Notes: generated from the letters alone by a model not told the origin. Counted from the stretch's first letter, positions 9,642 to 18,962 are shown. The stretch is 64,000 bases of DNA from Streptococcus sp. Marseille-Q6470 (GCF_946902905.1 NZ_OX336385.1:186001-250000), one strand, 5' to 3'. Program-made: numbers and translations.

Positions 9642-10199
9642 ATGGCTAACGCAATTGTAGAAAAAGCTAAAGAGAGAATGACTCAATCTCACCACTCACT
9701 TGCGCGTGAGTTTGGTGGTATCCGTGCAGGTCGTGCTAATGCTAGCTTGCTTGACCGTATTACTGTTGAATACTATGGTGTCGAAACACCTCTTAACCAA
9801 ATCGCTTCTATCACAATTCCTGAAGCGCGTGTCTTGTTGGTAACACCATTTGATAAATCTTCATTGAAGGATATCGAGCGTGCTTTGAACGCTTCAGATC
9901 TTGGTATTACACCAGCTAACGATGGTTCTGTTATTCGCTTGGTAATCCCAGCTCTTACAGAAGAAACTCGTCGCGACCTCGCTAAAGAAGTGAAAAAAGT
10001 TGGTGAAAATGCTAAAGTAGCGATTCGTAATATCCGTCGTGACGCTATGGATGAAGCTAAGAAACAAGAAAAAGCTAAAGAAATCACTGAAGATGAATTG
10101 AAGACTCTTGAAAAAGATATTCAAAAAGCGACAGACGATGCTGTTAAACACATCGACGACATGACTGCCAATAAAGAAAAAGAAATCTTGGAAGTCTAA
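9642..10199 (+). CDS. frr: Ribosome recycling factor
   Basis: A 185-residue three-helix-bundle plus hinge protein that, with EF-G, splits post-termination ribosomes. Family motifs are [22 protein letters not shown] and the C-terminal coiled coil ending [14 protein letters not shown]. It is the second gene of the pyrH-frr unit. A weak hairpin with a T-rich tail follows at 10212-10242. Confidence 0.97.
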   Translation: MANAIVEKAKERMTQSHHSLAREFGGIRAGRANASLLDRITVEYYGVETPLNQIASITIPEARVLLVTPFDKSSLKDIERALNASDLGITPANDGSVIRLVIPALTEETRRDLAKEVKKVGENAKVAIRNIRRDAMDEAKKQEKAKEITEDELKTLEKDIQKATDDAVKHIDDMTANKEKEILEV

Positions 10200-10211
10200 G
10201 AAATAAACAGA

Positions 10212-10245
10212 AAAACTCAGTTGGCATTGCTGGCTGAGTTTTATT
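10212..10245 (+). terminator. Possible weak terminator after frr
   Basis: AAAACTCAG and CTGAGTTTT pair around a 13-base loop, with a short T-rich tail. Only 15 bases separate it from cvfB, so read-through into cvfB is likely. Confidence 0.45.
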
Positions 10246-10259
10246 CGAAAGAAGGAAAC

Positions 10260-11114
10260 ATGAATACAAATCTTTCAAGTTTTATCGTTGGACTTATCAT
10301 CGATGAAAATGACCGTTTTTACTTTGTTCAAAAGGATGGTCAAACATACGCTCTTGCTAAGGAAGAAGGTCAGCATACAGTTGGTGATACTGTTAAAGGT
10401 TTTGCCTACACAGACATGAAGCAAAAACTTCGATTGACAACTCAAGAAGTGACTGCAACTCAGGATCAATTTGGTTGGGGAACGGTAACAGAGGTTCGTA
10501 AGGATTTGGGTGTTTTTGTTGATACAGGGCTTCCTGACAAGGAAATCGTTGTGTCACTTGATATCCTGCCTGAACTCAAAGAGCTCTGGCCAAAGAAGGG
10601 CGATAGACTCTATATTCGTCTAGAGGTAGATAAAAAAGACCGTATTTGGGGAATTTTGGCTTATCAGGAGGACTTCCAACGACTAGCACGTCCTGCCTAC
10701 AATAACATGCAGAACCAGAACTGGCCTGCAATTGTTTATCGTCTCAAGCTGTCAGGGACCTTTGTCTATCTGCCTGAAAATAACATGCTGGGCTTTATCC
10801 ATCCTAGCGAGCGTTATGCAGAACCACGTTTAGGACAAGTGTTAGATACGCGTGTTATTGGTTTCCGTGAGGTGGATCGTACACTTAATCTTTCACTAAA
10901 ACCTCGCTCATTTGAGATGTTAGAGAACGATGCGCAGATGATTTTGACTTACTTGGAAAGCAATGGTGGATTTATGACCTTAAATGACAAATCTTCACCA
11001 GATGACATCAAGGCTACCTTTGGTATTTCTAAAGGTCAATTTAAAAAAGCGCTTGGTGGTTTAATGAAAGCTGGAAAGATTAAACAAGACCAATTTGGTA
11101 CTGAGTTAATTTAG
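10260..11114 (+). CDS. cvfB: S1-domain RNA-binding protein, CvfB family
   Basis: A 284-residue protein with S1-like OB-fold repeats in the first two thirds (for example [31 protein letters not shown] and [21 protein letters not shown]) and a C-terminal winged-helix region ([19 protein letters not shown]). The family is named for a staphylococcal virulence regulator that binds RNA. The start at 10260 follows GAAGGA; a longer frame starts from TTG at 10221 inside the hairpin and is unlikely. Its stop is 8 bases from the next gene. Confidence 0.88.
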   Translation: MNTNLSSFIVGLIIDENDRFYFVQKDGQTYALAKEEGQHTVGDTVKGFAYTDMKQKLRLTTQEVTATQDQFGWGTVTEVRKDLGVFVDTGLPDKEIVVSLDILPELKELWPKKGDRLYIRLEVDKKDRIWGILAYQEDFQRLARPAYNNMQNQNWPAIVYRLKLSGTFVYLPENNMLGFIHPSERYAEPRLGQVLDTRVIGFREVDRTLNLSLKPRSFEMLENDAQMILTYLESNGGFMTLNDKSSPDDIKATFGISKGQFKKALGGLMKAGKIKQDQFGTELI

Positions 11115-11122
11115 GGAGGCTT

Positions 11123-11338
11123 ATGCGAAAATCATTTTATACTTGGCTTATGACAGAGCGTAATCCTAAAAGTAAAAGTCCTAAAGCAATTTTAGCGGAT
11201 CTTGCCTTTGAGGAGTCAGCTTTCCCGAAACATACCGACGATTTTGATCAAGTTAGTCGATTTTTAGAAGAACACGCCAGTTTTTCTTTTAATATGGGAG
11301 ACTTCGACCGTATCTGGCAGGAATATTTAGAACATTAA
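11123..11338 (+). CDS. YozE-family small protein (UPF0346)
   Basis: A 71-residue protein with the family pattern [45 protein letters not shown] and a tyrosine/tryptophan-rich end ([11 protein letters not shown]). It folds as a small SAM-like helical domain; no function is established. GGGAGG at 11114-11119 gives a strong ribosome-binding site, and cvfB is immediately upstream, so the two are probably co-transcribed. Confidence 0.85.
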   Translation: MRKSFYTWLMTERNPKSKSPKAILADLAFEESAFPKHTDDFDQVSRFLEEHASFSFNMGDFDRIWQEYLEH

Positions 11339-11358
11339 AATGGCAGAAGTATTAGGGA

Positions 11359-11387
11359 TAGCAATTTCTAAATGCCTTTGCTATAAT
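11359..11387 (+). promoter_or_regulatory. phoH promoter
   Basis: TAGCAA at 11359-11364 and TATAAT at 11382-11387 with a 17-bp spacer and TG extension at 11379-11380. Confidence 0.7.
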
Positions 11388-11421
11388 AAAAAGAAATTAA
11401 AGAGTTAGAGAGGTTCTTTGT

Positions 11422-12408
11422 TTGAAGGAACATTCAATAGACATTCAGTTAAGTCATCCAGATGACCTGTTTCATCTTTTTGGTTCCAATGAACGCCATC
11501 TTCGTTTAATGGAGGATGAGTTAGATGTTATCATCCATGCTCGTACAGAGATTGTACAAGTCTTGGGAGAGGAGTCTTCTTGTGAAGAAGCACGGCAAGT
11601 AATTCAAGCCTTGATGGTCTTGGTCAATCGTGGCATGATAGTAGGAACTCCGGATGTGGTGACAGCCATCAATATGGTTAGAAACAATGAAATCGACAAG
11701 TTTGTTGCCCTCTATGAAGAAGAGATTATCAAAGACAATACTGGTAAGCCGATACGTGTAAAGACACTGGGTCAAAAACTTTATGTAGATAGTGTTAAGA
11801 ACCATGATGTTACCTTCGGGATTGGGCCAGCGGGGACAGGAAAAACTTTCCTCGCAGTGACCTTGGCTGTTACAGCTCTCAAACGTGGCCAAGTCAAGCG
11901 TATTATCTTGACTCGTCCAGCAGTAGAAGCTGGAGAAAGCCTAGGATTTCTACCTGGTGATTTGAAAGAAAAGGTGGATCCTTATCTTCGACCAGTCTAT
12001 GATGCTTTATATCAGATCTTAGGGAAAGACCAAACAACTCGTCTCATGGAGAGAGAAATTATTGAGATTGCGCCTTTGGCCTATATGCGTGGACGTACCT
12101 TGGATGATGCCTTTGTTATTTTGGATGAAGCCCAAAACACAACCATCATGCAGATGAAGATGTTCTTGACTCGTTTAGGCTTTAATTCTAAAATGATTGT
12201 CAATGGGGATATTAGCCAGATTGACCTGCCGCGTAATGTTAAGTCAGGTTTGATTGATGCCCAAGAAAAACTTAAGAACATTCACCAGATCGACTTTGTA
12301 CACTTCTCAGCCAAGGATGTGGTTCGCCATCCAGTCGTTGCTCAGATTATCAGAGCCTATGAACCTCGACCTGTCAAAGCTGAAGAAAATCAAGAAGAAA
12401 CAGAATAA
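11422..12408 (+). CDS. phoH: PhoH-like ATPase
   Basis: P-loop NTPase of 328 residues in the PhoH/YbeZ group, implicated in RNA metabolism and ribosome maturation together with the nuclease YbeY. The Walker A motif GPAGTGKT is preceded by VTFGI; the Walker B region is FVILDEAQNTT and a later arginine finger region is NGDISQIDLPRN. The start is a TTG (11422) placed by a GAGAGG ribosome-binding site at 11408-11413; no better ATG exists near. An extended -10 promoter lies upstream and a bidirectional terminator downstream. Confidence 0.9.
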   Translation: MKEHSIDIQLSHPDDLFHLFGSNERHLRLMEDELDVIIHARTEIVQVLGEESSCEEARQVIQALMVLVNRGMIVGTPDVVTAINMVRNNEIDKFVALYEEEIIKDNTGKPIRVKTLGQKLYVDSVKNHDVTFGIGPAGTGKTFLAVTLAVTALKRGQVKRIILTRPAVEAGESLGFLPGDLKEKVDPYLRPVYDALYQILGKDQTTRLMEREIIEIAPLAYMRGRTLDDAFVILDEAQNTTIMQMKMFLTRLGFNSKMIVNGDISQIDLPRNVKSGLIDAQEKLKNIHQIDFVHFSAKDVVRHPVVAQIIRAYEPRPVKAEENQEETE

Positions 12409-12413
12409 AGAAA

Positions 12414-12447
12414 AAGAGCAGTTGAAAAACTGCTCTTAATTTTTTTT
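12414..12447. terminator. Bidirectional terminator between phoH and ald
   Basis: AAGAGCAGTT, loop GAAA and AACTGCTCTT form a perfect 10-bp stem with A-rich and T-rich flanks, between convergent genes. Confidence 0.9.
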
Positions 12448-12458
12448 TGAATTTCTTA

Positions 12459-13571
12459 TTAGACAAGTTCACTGATAGGTGTGAAGTCACGTTCTAAACC
12501 TTCAGCAACTGGTTGACTTGTGAGTTGACCTTGGTAAGTTGTTACACCTTCAAGCAAGCCTGCGTCTTCAAGGATTGCTTTCTTAAATCCTTTTCCTGCC
12601 AAGGCTTCGATATATGGAAGGGTCACATTTGTAAGGGCAATAGTAGAAGTACGAGCTACTGCTCCAGGAATGTTAGCAACCGCATAGTGAAGGACACCGT
12701 GTTTTTCATAGACAGGCTCATCGTGGGTTGTCACACGGTCAGCCGTTGCAATAACACCCCCTTGGTCCACAGCAACATCTACGATAACAGAACCAGGACG
12801 CATTTGTTGAACCATGTCATCTGTCACTAATTTTGGAGCTTTGGCACCAGGAATTAAGACTGCACCGATAACAACGTCTGCTTCACGTACACTTGCTTCG
12901 ATATTAAATGGGTTAGACATGAGGGTTTGGATTTGGTGACCAAAGACATCTTCAAGGACTGAAAGGCGCTTAGCGCTAATATCAAGAATAGTTACTTGGG
13001 CTCCTAAACCAAGAGCGATACGAGCTGCGTGTGTACCAACGACACCACCACCGATGATGGTTACTTTTCCTTTTGGCACACCTGGGACACCACCCAAAAG
13101 AACTCCTGAACCACCAGCTTGTTTAGTCAAGAAGTGAGCTCCGATTTGGACAGCCATACGACCTGCAACCTCACTCATTGGAACCAACAAAGGAAGTTGA
13201 CCTTCAGTATCGCGTACCGTTTCATAAGCTACCCCAGTTGTTTTAGCTGCAAGCATAGCATCCGCTAATTCTGGAGCTGCTGCCATGTGCAAGTAGGTGA
13301 AGAGAAGTAAGTCGTCACGCAAGAACTGGTACTCACTAGCAAGGGGTTCCTTGACTTTAACAACTAACTCTGCAGCCCAGGCTTCAGCAGCAGTTGCGAC
13401 AATTTCTGCTCCTTGCTTTTCATAGTCAGCATCAGTAAATCCTGAACCAAGCCCAGCATTTGTTTCGACGAGGACACGGTGACCACGCCCAACAAGACTC
13501 TGTACACCAGCAGGTGTCAAGGCAACACGATTTTCATTATTTTTAATTTCTTTTGGAATTCCAATTAACAT
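12459..13571 (-). CDS. ald: Alanine dehydrogenase
   Basis: NAD-dependent enzyme of 370 residues that interconverts L-alanine with pyruvate and ammonia. It starts [22 protein letters not shown], the family N-terminus, which selects the ATG at 13571 over an upstream in-frame GTG at 13583. The Rossmann motif is [28 protein letters not shown]. The frame is intact throughout; I recall the pneumococcal equivalent being described as frameshifted, which would be a difference from pneumococcus. A cre-like sequence lies about 80 bases upstream. Confidence 0.95.
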   Translation of the reverse strand: MLIGIPKEIKNNENRVALTPAGVQSLVGRGHRVLVETNAGLGSGFTDADYEKQGAEIVATAAEAWAAELVVKVKEPLASEYQFLRDDLLLFTYLHMAAAPELADAMLAAKTTGVAYETVRDTEGQLPLLVPMSEVAGRMAVQIGAHFLTKQAGGSGVLLGGVPGVPKGKVTIIGGGVVGTHAARIALGLGAQVTILDISAKRLSVLEDVFGHQIQTLMSNPFNIEASVREADVVIGAVLIPGAKAPKLVTDDMVQQMRPGSVIVDVAVDQGGVIATADRVTTHDEPVYEKHGVLHYAVANIPGAVARTSTIALTNVTLPYIEALAGKGFKKAILEDAGLLEGVTTYQGQLTSQPVAEGLERDFTPISELV

Positions 13572-13652
13572 AGGATAACTCACTTTCTAATAAGCTGTTT
13601 CATTTGTTGTATCACATAATTCTTTAGTATTTTTGTGATGATTTTATTGTAT

Positions 13653-13668
13653 ATGAAACCGTTTTAAA
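13653..13668. promoter_or_regulatory. Candidate catabolite-responsive element (cre)
   Basis: ATGAAACCGTTTTAAA agrees with the loose CcpA consensus WTGNAANCGNWNNCW except for the final C. It lies between ald and the divergent acetyltransferase gene. Confidence 0.35.
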
Positions 13669-13681
13669 TTGCAAGAAAAAC

Positions 13682-13710
13682 TTGTAAAACTATTTCTTTT
13701 ATGTTATTCT
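13682..13710 (+). promoter_or_regulatory. Promoter of GNAT acetyltransferase gene
   Basis: TTGTAA at 13682-13687 and TATTCT at 13705-13710 with a 17-bp spacer and TG at 13702-13703. Confidence 0.65.
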
Positions 13711-13739
13711 TTTAGCAACCTTTTTTAGGAGGTGAAATC

Positions 13740-14309
13740 ATGGAATCCTTATTTATCAAACTAGCTAAGCATCCAATTATCGAAACTGAACGCTTAGTTC
13801 TCAGACCAGTGACATTGAATGATGCAGAAGCCATGTTTGAGTACGCTTCAGATAAAGAAAATACGCGCTACACTTTTCCAACCAATCAAAGTTTAGAGGA
13901 AACCAAGAACAATATTGCTCAGTTTTATCTAGCCAATCCCTTGGGCCGATGGGGTATTGAACTAAAAGGTAGTGGAGAGTTTATCGGTACCATTGACCTG
14001 CACAAGATAGATACTCTTCTTAAGAAGGCAGCCATTGGCTATATTATCCATAAAAAATATTGGAATCAAGGTTTGACGACAGAAGCCAATCGAGCCGTAA
14101 TTGAACTGGCTTTTGAAAAGGTAGGAATGAATAAGTTGACCGCCCTTCACGATAAGGACAATCCTGCATCAGGAAAGGTCATGGAGAAATCAGGCATGCG
14201 CTTCTCTCACGAAGAACCTTATGCTTGTATAGACCAGCATGAAAAAGGTCGTATCGTGACGAGAGTTCATTATATCTTGACTAAGGAAGATTATTTTGCA
14301 AATAAGTAA
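13740..14309 (+). CDS. GNAT-family N-acetyltransferase (RimJ/RimL type)
   Basis: A 189-residue acetyl-CoA-dependent acetyltransferase. Family marks are ETERLVLRPVTLNDAEAMFEYASD near the N-terminus and the acetyl-CoA loop region IGYIIHKKYWNQGLTTEANRAVIELAF, ending in NPASGKVMEKSGM. The substrate is unknown; RimJ/RimL relatives act on protein N-termini. AGGAGGTG precedes the ATG. It sits directly upstream of comEA, as in pneumococcus, but is separated by a terminator and the SigX box. A paralogue is at 44086-44637. Confidence 0.88.
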   Translation: MESLFIKLAKHPIIETERLVLRPVTLNDAEAMFEYASDKENTRYTFPTNQSLEETKNNIAQFYLANPLGRWGIELKGSGEFIGTIDLHKIDTLLKKAAIGYIIHKKYWNQGLTTEANRAVIELAFEKVGMNKLTALHDKDNPASGKVMEKSGMRFSHEEPYACIDQHEKGRIVTRVHYILTKEDYFANK

Positions 14310-14339
14310 GCAGTTGAAAAGATTTTTCAGCTGTTTTTT
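14310..14339 (+). terminator. Terminator ahead of comEA
   Basis: CAGTTGAAAA, loop GAT and TTTTCAGCTG form a 10-bp stem (one G-T pair), then TTTTTTC. Its T-tract runs into the T-rich stretch of the SigX box. Confidence 0.8.
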
Positions 14340-14347
14340 CTTTCTCT

Positions 14348-14355
14348 TACGAATA
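14348..14355 (+). promoter_or_regulatory. SigX (ComX) box of comEA-comEC
   Basis: TACGAATA, the exact core of the streptococcal late-competence promoter, lies 20 bases before the comEA ATG with the expected T-rich sequence just upstream. Expression is therefore expected only during competence. Confidence 0.9.
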
Positions 14356-14374
14356 AGCTAAGAGAGGAGAAAAT

Positions 14375-15025
14375 ATGGAAGAACTTATTGAGAAAATCAA
14401 AGAGTATAAAATTATCGTTATCTGTGCTGGTTTGGGCTTGGTCTTAGGCGGATTTTTCCTCCTAAAGCCAGTCGCTCAAACACCGGCTAAGGAAAGCAAT
14501 TTGCAAACAGAAGTTACAACTGTTTCAAAGGATTCAGCTAGCGAAAAAGAGGAGAAGAGCCAGAAATCGGAAACTGAAGAAGTGGTGGAGAAAGATCTGA
14601 TTACTGTCGATGTCAAAGGTGCGGTCAAATCACCTGGAATCTATGATTTGCCAGTTGGAAGTCGTATCAATGATGCTGTCCAAAAAGCGGGTGGATTAAC
14701 AGATAATGCAGACAGTAAGTCTATCAATCTCGCCCAGAGAATTAGTGACGAAGCACTTGTTTATGTTCCGACTAAGGAAGAAGCTACCAGTCAAGAGGCA
14801 CATTCAAATGCTTCCAACACCAAAGAAAATAAGAAAGTTAATCTCAATAAAGCCAGTTTAGAGGAGCTGAAACAAGTCAAGGGGTTGGGAGGCAAACGTG
14901 CTCAGGACATCATCGACCACCGCGAAACCAATGGTAAGTTCAAGTCTGTTGATGACCTCAAGAAAGTGTCAGGCATTGGTGCTAAGACAGTAGAAAAGTT
15001 AAAAGAATATGTCACAGTGGATTAG
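14375..15025 (+). CDS. comEA: Competence DNA receptor ComEA
   Basis: Membrane-anchored double-stranded DNA-binding protein of 216 residues used for DNA uptake in transformation. One transmembrane segment lies at about residues 13-32, then a charged serine/glutamate linker, a SLBB domain (ITVDVKGAVKSPGIYDLPVGSR, about residues 77-130), and a C-terminal pair of helix-hairpin-helix motifs (NLNKASLEELKQVKGLGGKRAQDI and VSGIGAKTVEKLKEYV). GAGAGGAG is the ribosome-binding site. It overlaps comEC by 17 bases. Confidence 0.96.
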   Translation: MEELIEKIKEYKIIVICAGLGLVLGGFFLLKPVAQTPAKESNLQTEVTTVSKDSASEKEEKSQKSETEEVVEKDLITVDVKGAVKSPGIYDLPVGSRINDAVQKAGGLTDNADSKSINLAQRISDEALVYVPTKEEATSQEAHSNASNTKENKKVNLNKASLEELKQVKGLGGKRAQDIIDHRETNGKFKSVDDLKKVSGIGAKTVEKLKEYVTVD

Positions 15026-17216
15026 TCGCATACCCATCCCCAAAATCTATCTCAGTTTTCTACTATTATGGCTCTACTATACAATCTTTTCAGCAAGTGT
15101 GTTAGCGCTTTTGGGTTTTGTTTTTTTACTATTCTGTCTCTTTTTCCAATTCCCATGGAAGACTGTGACAAAGGTCCTCTTGATTTGTGGACTGTTTGCT
15201 AGCTGGTTTTTATTTCAAAAATGGCAGCAAGAAGCAGCTAGTCGACACCTTGTCGCCTCGGTTAATTCAGTGCGAATATTACCTGACACCATAAAGGTAA
15301 ATGGTGATAGTCTATCCTTTCGTGGAAAGGCTGACGGTAGACTCTATCAAGTCTATTATAAACTTCAGTCAGAAGCTGAGAAGGAAAAATTTCAAGACTT
15401 ATCTGACTTGCACGAAATGGTCGTAAAAGGGAAATTAGCTAGTCCTCAAGGGGCAAGTAATTTTGCTGGATTTGATTATCGAAATTATCTCAAAACTCAG
15501 GGAATTTATCAGACCTTGACCATATCTGAAATTGTCGAATCAAGGAAAATATCTAGTCGGGATATAGGGGAAAATCTATCAAGCCTGAGAAGAAAAGCAG
15601 TTGTTTGGATAAAAAGGAATTTTCCTGACCCCATGCGTAATTATATGACAGGTCTTTTACTGGGACATTTAGATACAGACTTTGAGGAAATGAATGAACT
15701 CTACTCAAGTTTGGGGATTATCCATCTCTTTGCATTATCTGGCATGCAGGTTGGGTTCTTCATGGATGCTTTTAAGAAGTTACTATTGCGTTTGGGCTTG
15801 ACTCAAGAAATGTTCAAATGGACAGCCTATCCATTTTCCTTAGTTTATGCTGGTTTGACAGGGTTCTCTGCTTCTGTTATTAGAAGCCTGTTACAAAAAC
15901 TCTTGGCTCAACATGGCTTCAAGTCACTCGATAATTTTGCTCTAACTATCCTGGTCTTGTTCATTGTGATGCCGAATTTCTTCCTAAGTGCTGGAGGAGT
16001 GCTCTCCTGCGCCTATGCCTTTATCTTGACCATGACTGGTGAAGAAGTAGCAGGGATAAAAGGTCTGGTTAGAGAAAGTTTCATTATTTCCTTAGGAATT
16101 CTGCCAATTTTATCATTTTACTTTTCTGAATTTCAACCGTGGTCTATCCTCTTGACCTTTGCTTTTTCATTCTTATTTGATATAGTCTTTTTACCACTCT
16201 TATCGATTCTCTTCTGTTTGTCATGTATCTATCCTATAACCCAGTTTAACTTTCTCTTTGAATGGCTAGAAAACATCATTCGCTATGTTTCTCAGCTATC
16301 TACTAGACCCTTAGTTTTTGGCCAACCGAGTCTTTGGGTTCTAGTATCTTTGTTAATGTCTTTGGCTTTAGTTTATGACTATCGTAAAAATTTGAAAAAA
16401 ATAACGTTCATTGTCCTATTTGTCCTAGCCCTCTTTTTAGGAACCAAACATCCACTAGAAAATGAAATCACGGTCTTAGATATGGAGCAGGGACAAAGCA
16501 TTTTCCTAAGAGACATGACAGGTAAGACCATTCTACTGGATGTCGGGGAAAAGTCTGAAGTTGAAAAGAAAGAAGCCTGGCAGGAGAAAGTCACTACGAG
16601 TAATGCTAAGCGTAGTTTAATTCCTTATCTAAAAAGTAGAGGAGTCGCAAAGATTGATCAGCTTGTGCTAACGAACAGTGAAACTAAGCAATTAGACCAT
16701 GTGTTAGAAATCAGTAAAACCTTCGTGATAGGAGAAATTCTAGTAACTGAAGAAACTCTATCTAAGCAAGAATTTATGGATGAGATCAAGCAAAGCAAAG
16801 TCAACGTACGTGCTGTACAAAGAGGAGAGAAGTTATTTGTTTTTGGGAGTCATTTGGAAGTAATTGCAACTCAAGACAAGGATAAAAAAGACTCAATAGC
16901 CATGTATGGAAAACTACTACATCAAACCTTTCTAATTACTGGAAATATAGAGGAGAATTCCTTAACGATCTATGATCCCAAGCTCCAAGCAGATGTTCTG
17001 ATCACTCATCAACCATCATCGAAGAAAAAGAGTGATGTGGAGGTCTTCAAAACTTTACAACCTAAAATGACTGTCATGTCGGTAGACAAGAAGAAAAAAT
17101 TTAAAGTAATTAGCCAAGAAGATAAAGAAGTTGAGAATGCAATCTACAAAACGGATAAAAAAGGAGCCATTCGTTTCAAAGGCTGGAGTTCTTGGAAACT
17201 GGAAACAGTTCGATGA
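15009..17216 (+). CDS. comEC: Competence DNA channel protein ComEC
   Basis: A 735-residue integral membrane protein that forms the route for single-stranded DNA across the cytoplasmic membrane. N-terminal helices flank an extracellular OB-like region (about residues 80-180), followed by the multi-helix Competence domain (about 205-480) and a soluble C-terminal metallo-beta-lactamase-like domain (about 485-735). In that domain the expected metal-binding motif is not preserved: the segment aligned to it reads LVLTNSETKQLDH, and DVGQGDS reads DMEQGQS. The start lies inside comEA, implying coupled translation. Confidence 0.94.
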   Translation: MSQWISRIPIPKIYLSFLLLWLYYTIFSASVLALLGFVFLLFCLFFQFPWKTVTKVLLICGLFASWFLFQKWQQEAASRHLVASVNSVRILPDTIKVNGDSLSFRGKADGRLYQVYYKLQSEAEKEKFQDLSDLHEMVVKGKLASPQGASNFAGFDYRNYLKTQGIYQTLTISEIVESRKISSRDIGENLSSLRRKAVVWIKRNFPDPMRNYMTGLLLGHLDTDFEEMNELYSSLGIIHLFALSGMQVGFFMDAFKKLLLRLGLTQEMFKWTAYPFSLVYAGLTGFSASVIRSLLQKLLAQHGFKSLDNFALTILVLFIVMPNFFLSAGGVLSCAYAFILTMTGEEVAGIKGLVRESFIISLGILPILSFYFSEFQPWSILLTFAFSFLFDIVFLPLLSILFCLSCIYPITQFNFLFEWLENIIRYVSQLSTRPLVFGQPSLWVLVSLLMSLALVYDYRKNLKKITFIVLFVLALFLGTKHPLENEITVLDMEQGQSIFLRDMTGKTILLDVGEKSEVEKKEAWQEKVTTSNAKRSLIPYLKSRGVAKIDQLVLTNSETKQLDHVLEISKTFVIGEILVTEETLSKQEFMDEIKQSKVNVRAVQRGEKLFVFGSHLEVIATQDKDKKDSIAMYGKLLHQTFLITGNIEENSLTIYDPKLQADVLITHQPSSKKKSDVEVFKTLQPKMTVMSVDKKKKFKVISQEDKEVENAIYKTDKKGAIRFKGWSSWKLETVR

Positions 17217-17265
17217 ATTTGAACTCTAGAAGAAAATTAAAATTGTCTAAACAATCAATCAAAAC

Positions 17266-17292
17266 TTGATTTTAAAACCTTTTTGCTATAAA
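17266..17292 (+). promoter_or_regulatory. Extended -10 promoter of U32 gene
   Basis: TG-C-TATAAA at 17284-17292 with a TTGATT at 17266-17271 (15-bp spacer, short). The preceding AATCAA...TTGATT hairpin may be a weak comEC terminator. Confidence 0.45.
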
Positions 17293-17339
17293 ATGGTAAA
17301 GATTAGTGTCAAACTTTTATATTGCAAATAGGAGAAAAC

Positions 17340-18626
17340 ATGACAAAAACTTTGAAACGTCCTGAGGTTCTATCACCTGCAGGAACACTAGAAAAACTGA
17401 AAGTAGCTGTTCAATACGGAGCAGATGCTGTCTTTATCGGTGGTCAGGCCTATGGTCTTCGTAGCCGTGCGGGAAACTTCACTTTCGAACAGATGGAAGA
17501 AGGAGTTAAATTTGCGGCTAAATATGGTGCTAAAGTGTATGTAGCAGCCAATATGGTTATGCACGAAGGAAATGAGGAAGGCGCTGGAGAATGGTTCCGT
17601 AAACTACGTGACATCGGTATTGCAGCGGTTATCGTATCAGATCCAGCCTTGATTATGATTGCAGCAACGGAAGCACCAGGACTTGAAATCCACCTGTCAA
17701 CACAAGCTAGTGCAACCAACTATGAAACACTAGAATTTTGGAAAGAACTTGGTTTGACTCGTGTCGTTTTGGCGCGTGAGGTTTCTATGGAAGAATTGGC
17801 AGAGATTCGCAAACGTACAGATGTTGAGATTGAAGCCTTCGTACATGGAGCTATGTGTATCTCATACTCTGGTCGTTGTACTCTTTCTAACCATATGAGT
17901 ATGCGTGACGCCAACCGTGGTGGATGTTCACAATCTTGCCGTTGGAAGTATGACCTTTACGATATGCCGTTCGGTAAGGAACGTAAGAGTCTCAAGGGAG
18001 AAATTCCTGAAGAATTCTCTATGTCTGCGGTTGATATGTCTATGATTGACCATATTCCAGATATGATTGAAAATGGCGTGGACAGTCTTAAGATTGAAGG
18101 TCGTATGAAGTCCATCCACTATGTTTCAACAGTAACAAACTGCTACAAGGCTGCCGTTGATGCTTACCTTGAGAGCCCTGAAAAGTTTGAGGCTATCAAG
18201 CAAGACCTGATTGATGAAATGTGGAAGGTAGCCCAACGTGAATTGGCTACAGGATTCTACTATGGCACTCCATCTGAAAACGAACAACTGTTTGGCGCTC
18301 GTCGTAAGATTCCAGAATATAAGTTTGTAGCGGAAGTAGTAGATTATGATGATGCTACACAAACAGCAACTATTCGTCAACGGAATGTTATCAATGAAGG
18401 TGACCAAGTTGAATTCTATGGTCCAGGTTTCCGTCATTTTGAAACTTATATTGAAGACCTTCATGATGCTAAAGGAAATAAAATCGACCGTGCACCAAAC
18501 CCAATGGAACTTTTGACCATCAAGGTTCCTCAGCCAGTACAAGCTGGCGATATGGTCCGTGCTTTGAAAGAAGGTCTGATTAATCTATACAAAGAAGATG
18601 GAACAAGCGTCACAGTTCGTGCCTAG
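17340..18626 (+). CDS. U32-family protein (peptidase U32 / RNA hydroxylation, YrrO/TrhP-like)
   Basis: A 428-residue TIM-barrel protein with the U32 signature: KRPEVLSPAGTLEKLKVAVQYGADAVF at the N-terminus, EAFVHGAMCISYSGRCTLSNHMSMRDANRGGCSQSCRW in the middle with clustered cysteines for an iron-sulfur site. It was long annotated as a collagenase-like peptidase. Relatives TrhP and RlhA are needed for hydroxylation of tRNA U34 or 23S rRNA, which is the likelier role. The ATG at 17340 follows AGGAG; an upstream in-frame TTG at 17322 has none. The CHY zinc-finger gene follows after 14 bases. Confidence 0.88.
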   Translation: MTKTLKRPEVLSPAGTLEKLKVAVQYGADAVFIGGQAYGLRSRAGNFTFEQMEEGVKFAAKYGAKVYVAANMVMHEGNEEGAGEWFRKLRDIGIAAVIVSDPALIMIAATEAPGLEIHLSTQASATNYETLEFWKELGLTRVVLAREVSMEELAEIRKRTDVEIEAFVHGAMCISYSGRCTLSNHMSMRDANRGGCSQSCRWKYDLYDMPFGKERKSLKGEIPEEFSMSAVDMSMIDHIPDMIENGVDSLKIEGRMKSIHYVSTVTNCYKAAVDAYLESPEKFEAIKQDLIDEMWKVAQRELATGFYYGTPSENEQLFGARRKIPEYKFVAEVVDYDDATQTATIRQRNVINEGDQVEFYGPGFRHFETYIEDLHDAKGNKIDRAPNPMELLTIKVPQPVQAGDMVRALKEGLINLYKEDGTSVTVRA

Positions 18627-18640
18627 ATAAGGAAAAATTA

Positions 18641-18952
18641 ATGGTTCAAGCTCAGGGCTTACTAGTTGATGATGAAAGCAGATGTGTTCATTACCATAGT
18701 GACAAAGATATCGTAGCACTTCAGTGCTATGATTGTAAGAAATACTACGCCTGTTATCAGTGTCACAATGCTATAGAAGCACATACATTTTGTCCTTATC
18801 CTTTAAATCTGAAAGAGGATAGCCCCATCTTATGTGGATCCTGCGGGAATACACTAACGTATGTCGAGTATACCGAGAAAGGAACTTGTCCATTTTGTAA
18901 AGCTGCATTTAATCCAGCTTGTCAAAATCATCACTCAATTTATTTCAGATAA
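18641..18952 (+). CDS. CHY zinc-finger protein
   Basis: A 103-residue protein rich in Cys and His pairs in the CHY arrangement: CVHYHSDKDIVALQCYDCKKYYACYQCH, then HTFCPYP, LCGSCGNTL and CPFCKAAFNPACQNHH, enough for three zinc sites. The bacterial stand-alone form has no established role. It is close behind the U32 gene and ends in a terminator, so it is probably the last gene of that transcript. Confidence 0.85.
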   Translation: MVQAQGLLVDDESRCVHYHSDKDIVALQCYDCKKYYACYQCHNAIEAHTFCPYPLNLKEDSPILCGSCGNTLTYVEYTEKGTCPFCKAAFNPACQNHHSIYFR

Positions 18953-18962
18953 AAAATGAAAC

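Noticed and set aside
9773-10151. Antisense frames of 85-104 codons inside frr
   Set aside because: Overlap a certain gene completely and have no recognisable protein features.
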